A DNA stretch of 62,197 bases. Origin: Streptomyces scabichelini. GTDB taxonomy: Bacteria; Actinomycetota; Actinomycetes; Streptomycetales; Streptomycetaceae. The notes under the pieces were generated by a model. It saw only the letters and a program-made list of their open reading frames with translations. It searched no databases and was not told the origin of the DNA. The DNA lies in assembly GCF_011045015.1 (NCBI RefSeq), contig NZ_JAAKZY010000034.1, positions 1 to 62,197 on the forward strand, written 5' to 3'. The position numbers were made by a program, and so were the translations under genes. Numbering within the stretch: the stretch's first letter is position 1; each line of letters begins with the position of its first letter. Of this stretch, positions 60,525 to 62,197 are shown piece by piece.

Positions 60525-60546
60525 CACCTACGAAATTTCGTAGGTG
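60525..60546. promoter_or_regulatory. Perfect 22-bp palindrome just after ftsY
   Basis: CACCTACGAAA followed directly by its complement TTTCGTAGGTG, with no spacer, one base after the ftsY stop. A spacerless palindrome of this length is more typical of a protein-binding site than of a terminator, and a separate strong hairpin follows it. Confidence 0.5.
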
Positions 60547-60551
60547 CGGAA

Positions 60552-60592
60552 GAAGCGCGCGTTCCCGAGGTGCAGTCGGGGACGCGCGCTTC
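60552..60592. terminator. Bidirectional terminator between ftsY and the prim-pol gene
   Basis: Arms of 17 bases (60552-60568, beginning GAAGCGCGCGT, and 60576-60592, ending ACGCGCGCTTC) with one G-T pair and loop GGTGCAG. It lies between convergent genes. Confidence 0.85.
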
Positions 60593-60612
60593 GCTGTTGC
60601 CGCCCGGCAGGG

Positions 60613-61281
60613 CTACGTGCGTGACCGGTGCGCCACGTAGGCCAGCGTTCCCAGCAGCAGCCGCGCCGCGGGCGGCTTCGTCGCCGAGTCGAGGGCGGGG
60701 GAGCGGAGCCAGTGGACCGGGCCGAGGCCGGCGCGGTCGGAGGGTGGGGCCGTGATGTACGTGCCGGGGCCGAGGCCGTGCAGGTCGAGCGTCGTGTCGT
60801 CCCAGTCCCAGCCCGTGCGGTAGAGCAGCTCCGGCAGTTCGGCCGCGGCGCCGGGGGCGACGAAGAAGTGGGTGCGGCCGTCCGGGGTCGCCGTCACGGG
60901 GCCCACTGGGAGGCCCATCCTTTCGAGACGGATCAGTGCGCGCCGACCGGCGGGCTCGGCGACCTCGATCACGTCGAAGGCGCGCCCCACCGGCAGCATC
61001 ACCGCGGCGCCTGGGAAGTCGCTCCAGGCCTCGGTCGCCTGGTCGAGGGTGGCGCCGGCGGGGATGACCGGTGCGAAGTCCAGTGGATGCGCGCCGGGTG
61101 CCGGGCAGTCGGTCCTGCCGCATGAGCAGGTCCCCGCGGACGCCCGGGCGCCGGGCACCACGTCCCAGCCCCACAGTCCGGTGAACTCGGCCACCGCGGT
61201 GCACTCCGACGAGCGGCCGCGGCGTCGTGTGCCGGGCCGGATCTCGCGCATCCCACGGCTGCCGCCGATCGTGAAGCCCAT
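60613..61281 (-). CDS. Bifunctional DNA primase/polymerase (prim-pol) domain protein
   Basis: Protein of 222 residues corresponding to the N-terminal prim-pol domain found in archaeo-eukaryotic-type primases of plasmids and phages. The zinc-knuckle-like CSCGRTDCPAPGAHP near residue 52 and the FDVIEV acidic motif near 100 are the usual landmarks, and the terminal GTYITAPPSDRAGLGPVHWL block is conserved. The second catalytic acid is Glu, so polymerase activity is uncertain. No helicase domain is attached. Stand-alone copies beside nsdA are, I believe, a fixed chromosomal feature of streptomycetes. ATG 61281, with GGAGGGGG upstream. Confidence 0.82.
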   Translation of the reverse strand: MGFTIGGSRGMREIRPGTRRRGRSSECTAVAEFTGLWGWDVVPGARASAGTCSCGRTDCPAPGAHPLDFAPVIPAGATLDQATEAWSDFPGAAVMLPVGRAFDVIEVAEPAGRRALIRLERMGLPVGPVTATPDGRTHFFVAPGAAAELPELLYRTGWDWDDTTLDLHGLGPGTYITAPPSDRAGLGPVHWLRSPALDSATKPPAARLLLGTLAYVAHRSRT

Positions 61282-61719
61282 GCCCCCTCCAACAGGTTCA
61301 GCGCGTCCATGGTTACGCGGCGGAATCGGAACGTAACTCTGCGTTCCCGGCGTCGCCTGGGACCAAGCGGCGCCCAGAAGCTCTCAGGGTGGTGCGCTTG
61401 GCTCTTCGCGCCCCGGTGTGCACCGTTCCGCCACTCCTGGCCGTCCTGTGTCAAGTGAATCGCTTACCGACCACCGGGAGTTCATTCGGAGGGGTGGCGA
61501 ATGGTGGCGTTTCCGCATCCGCCATGGCCGGAGGGGTGATCGTAGGATTACTGTGAGTGCACGACTCCTGGGGGTGCGCGCACTTGTGAGTATGCCGGAG
61601 GCAAGTCGGCTCTCCGTTCGAGAGGTGAGAACTGCCGGACGGACGACCGCATTTACCGGCAATCTGGTAGGGCTTGGCGCACACAGCGCACAAGGGGTTT
61701 GAGGGATGGGGGCGTTCCA
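61282..61719 (+). promoter_or_regulatory. nsdA upstream region with a BldD-box-like site
   Basis: 438 bp with no supported gene. TAGGAT (61543-61548) fits a -10 box. It runs directly into TTACTGTGAGTGC (61548-61560), which matches 11 of 13 positions of the BldD consensus TNACNCWGNGTNA and would cover the transcription start. A 10-bp palindrome GTGCGCGCAC lies at 61574-61583. The nsdA leader would then be about 165 nt. Confidence 0.5.
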
Positions 61720-62197
61720 GTGGGCGGCAACGGCGGAAGCGGGACGACCGCGACCAGCACTGACAAGCGCCCCAATGAGCTGCTGGGCTCGTGGTTCGTG
61801 CGCAGCGGCTGGTCCAAGGGCGAGCTGGCGCGCCAAGTGAACCGCAGGGCACGCCAGTTGGGGGCCAACCACATCTCCACGGACACCTCGCGCGTGCGCC
61901 GCTGGCTCGACGGGGAGAACCCGCGCGAGCCGATCCCGCGCATCCTGTCCGAGCTGTTCTCCGAGCGCTTCGGCTGCGTCGTCGCCGTCGAGGACCTCGG
62001 CCTGCGCACCGCACACCAGTCACCGTCCGTGTCCGGGATCGACCTGCCGTGGACAGGACCGCAGACCGTCGCGCTGATCAGCGAGTTCTCGCGCAGCGAC
62101 CTGATGCTGGCCCGGCGCGGCTTCCTCGGCACCTCGCTGGCCCTGTCCGCCGGTTCGTCGCTCATCGAGCCCATGCAGCGCTGGCTGGTGCCCAGCG
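61720..62197 (+). CDS. nsdA: NsdA, negative regulator of differentiation and antibiotic production (5' part)
   Basis: The first 159 residues are present; the gene runs off the window. After a Gly/Ser/Thr-rich start, the segment ELLGSWFVRSGWSKGELARQ and RRARQLGANHISTDTSRVRR is a helix-turn-helix-like region. RWLDGENPREPIPRILSELF follows, then a second region beginning ARRGFLGTSLALSAGSSLIE. This matches Streptomyces NsdA, known as a pleiotropic repressor of sporulation and antibiotic production; the full protein is about 500 residues. GTG 61720 is chosen on the N-terminal sequence, with GGGGG upstream. Its position after ftsY agrees with the species order. Confidence 0.9.
   Translation, partial: MGGNGGSGTTATSTDKRPNELLGSWFVRSGWSKGELARQVNRRARQLGANHISTDTSRVRRWLDGENPREPIPRILSELFSERFGCVVAVEDLGLRTAHQSPSVSGIDLPWTGPQTVALISEFSRSDLMLARRGFLGTSLALSAGSSLIEPMQRWLVPS

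Noticed and set aside
61418..61702. 94-codon plus-strand frame before nsdA
   Set aside because: It covers the likely promoter and BldD-like site, has no family resemblance, and ends just before the nsdA ribosome site.

Overview
The window is about 62 kb of a Streptomyces-type chromosome. The evidence is very high GC with strong third-position bias, many GTG and TTG starts, a near absence of TTA codons, -10 boxes of TAnnnT type placed 6-9 nt before start codons, and actinomycete signature genes (conservons, HupS with a lysine-rich tail, NdgR, NsdA, the AccB/AccE carboxylase). From memory, the gene order accB-accE-conservons-gltX-ndgR-leuCD-hupS-...-recG-rsmD-coaD-rpmF-rnc-mutM-smc-ftsY-nsdA follows the core chromosome of S. 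coelicolor (around SCO5535 to SCO5582). It is therefore mostly conserved core, with a few accessory insertions. Bases 1-12 look like the end of a Nextera transposon adapter, so base 1 is probably a contig end and not natural sequence.

Layout. 0-2.9 kb: an N-acetylmuramoyl-L-alanine amidase-like gene, a YceI-family gene with twin operator-like boxes, and a decayed polysaccharide lyase family 8 pseudogene. 2.9-4.7 kb: accB and accE. 4.8-7.9 kb: a NACHT ATPase with leucine-rich repeats (NLR-like), the only gene here in which I found a TTA codon. 8-18.6 kb: two tandem conservons (cvnABCD), separated by a terminator. 19-23.5 kb: a small conserved-looking protein, a FAH-family enzyme, gltX, a HAD hydrolase preceded by a duplicated truncated copy of its own start, then a five-gene tRNA-Gln/tRNA-Glu cluster. 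23.5-32.1 kb: ndgR facing leuCD, hupS, a small OB-like protein, cofC (F420), plsC-like and gpsA (phosphatidic acid synthesis), and ddlA. 32.1-37.3 kb: a DUF3515 lipoprotein, a stand-alone Lrp ligand domain, thiL-thiD, rpmB and a FakA/DAK2-type kinase. 37.4-42.3 kb: an accessory pair of an Hsp90-like ATPase and a 997-residue TPR-like helical-repeat protein, coupled by an ATGA overlap. 42.4-56.4 kb: recG, rsmD, coaD, a DivIVA-like coiled-coil protein with a Q/Y-rich tail, DUF177-rpmF-rnc, mutM, an HxlR regulator, a CAP-domain protein, acyP, a small coiled-coil protein and smc. 56.4-62.2 kb: a glcP-type sugar symporter, a luciferase-like monooxygenase, ftsY, a prim-pol-domain protein and the 5' part of nsdA, cut by the window end.

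How the genes work together. Most modules are housekeeping: lipid precursor supply (accBE, plsC-gpsA), translation (gltX beside the tRNAs it is expected to charge, rpmB, rpmF, rsmD, DUF177), leucine synthesis under NdgR, chromosome organisation (hupS, smc), cell wall (ddlA, amidase, CAP protein) and protein targeting (ftsY). On top of this sit developmental and antibiotic regulators (conservons, rnc/absB, nsdA). The best candidates for undescribed biology are the bldA-type NLR-like gene, the Hsp90-like/TPR pair, the apparent gene conversion between the two conservons, and the duplicated mini-cistron with a stop-codon hairpin in front of the HAD gene.
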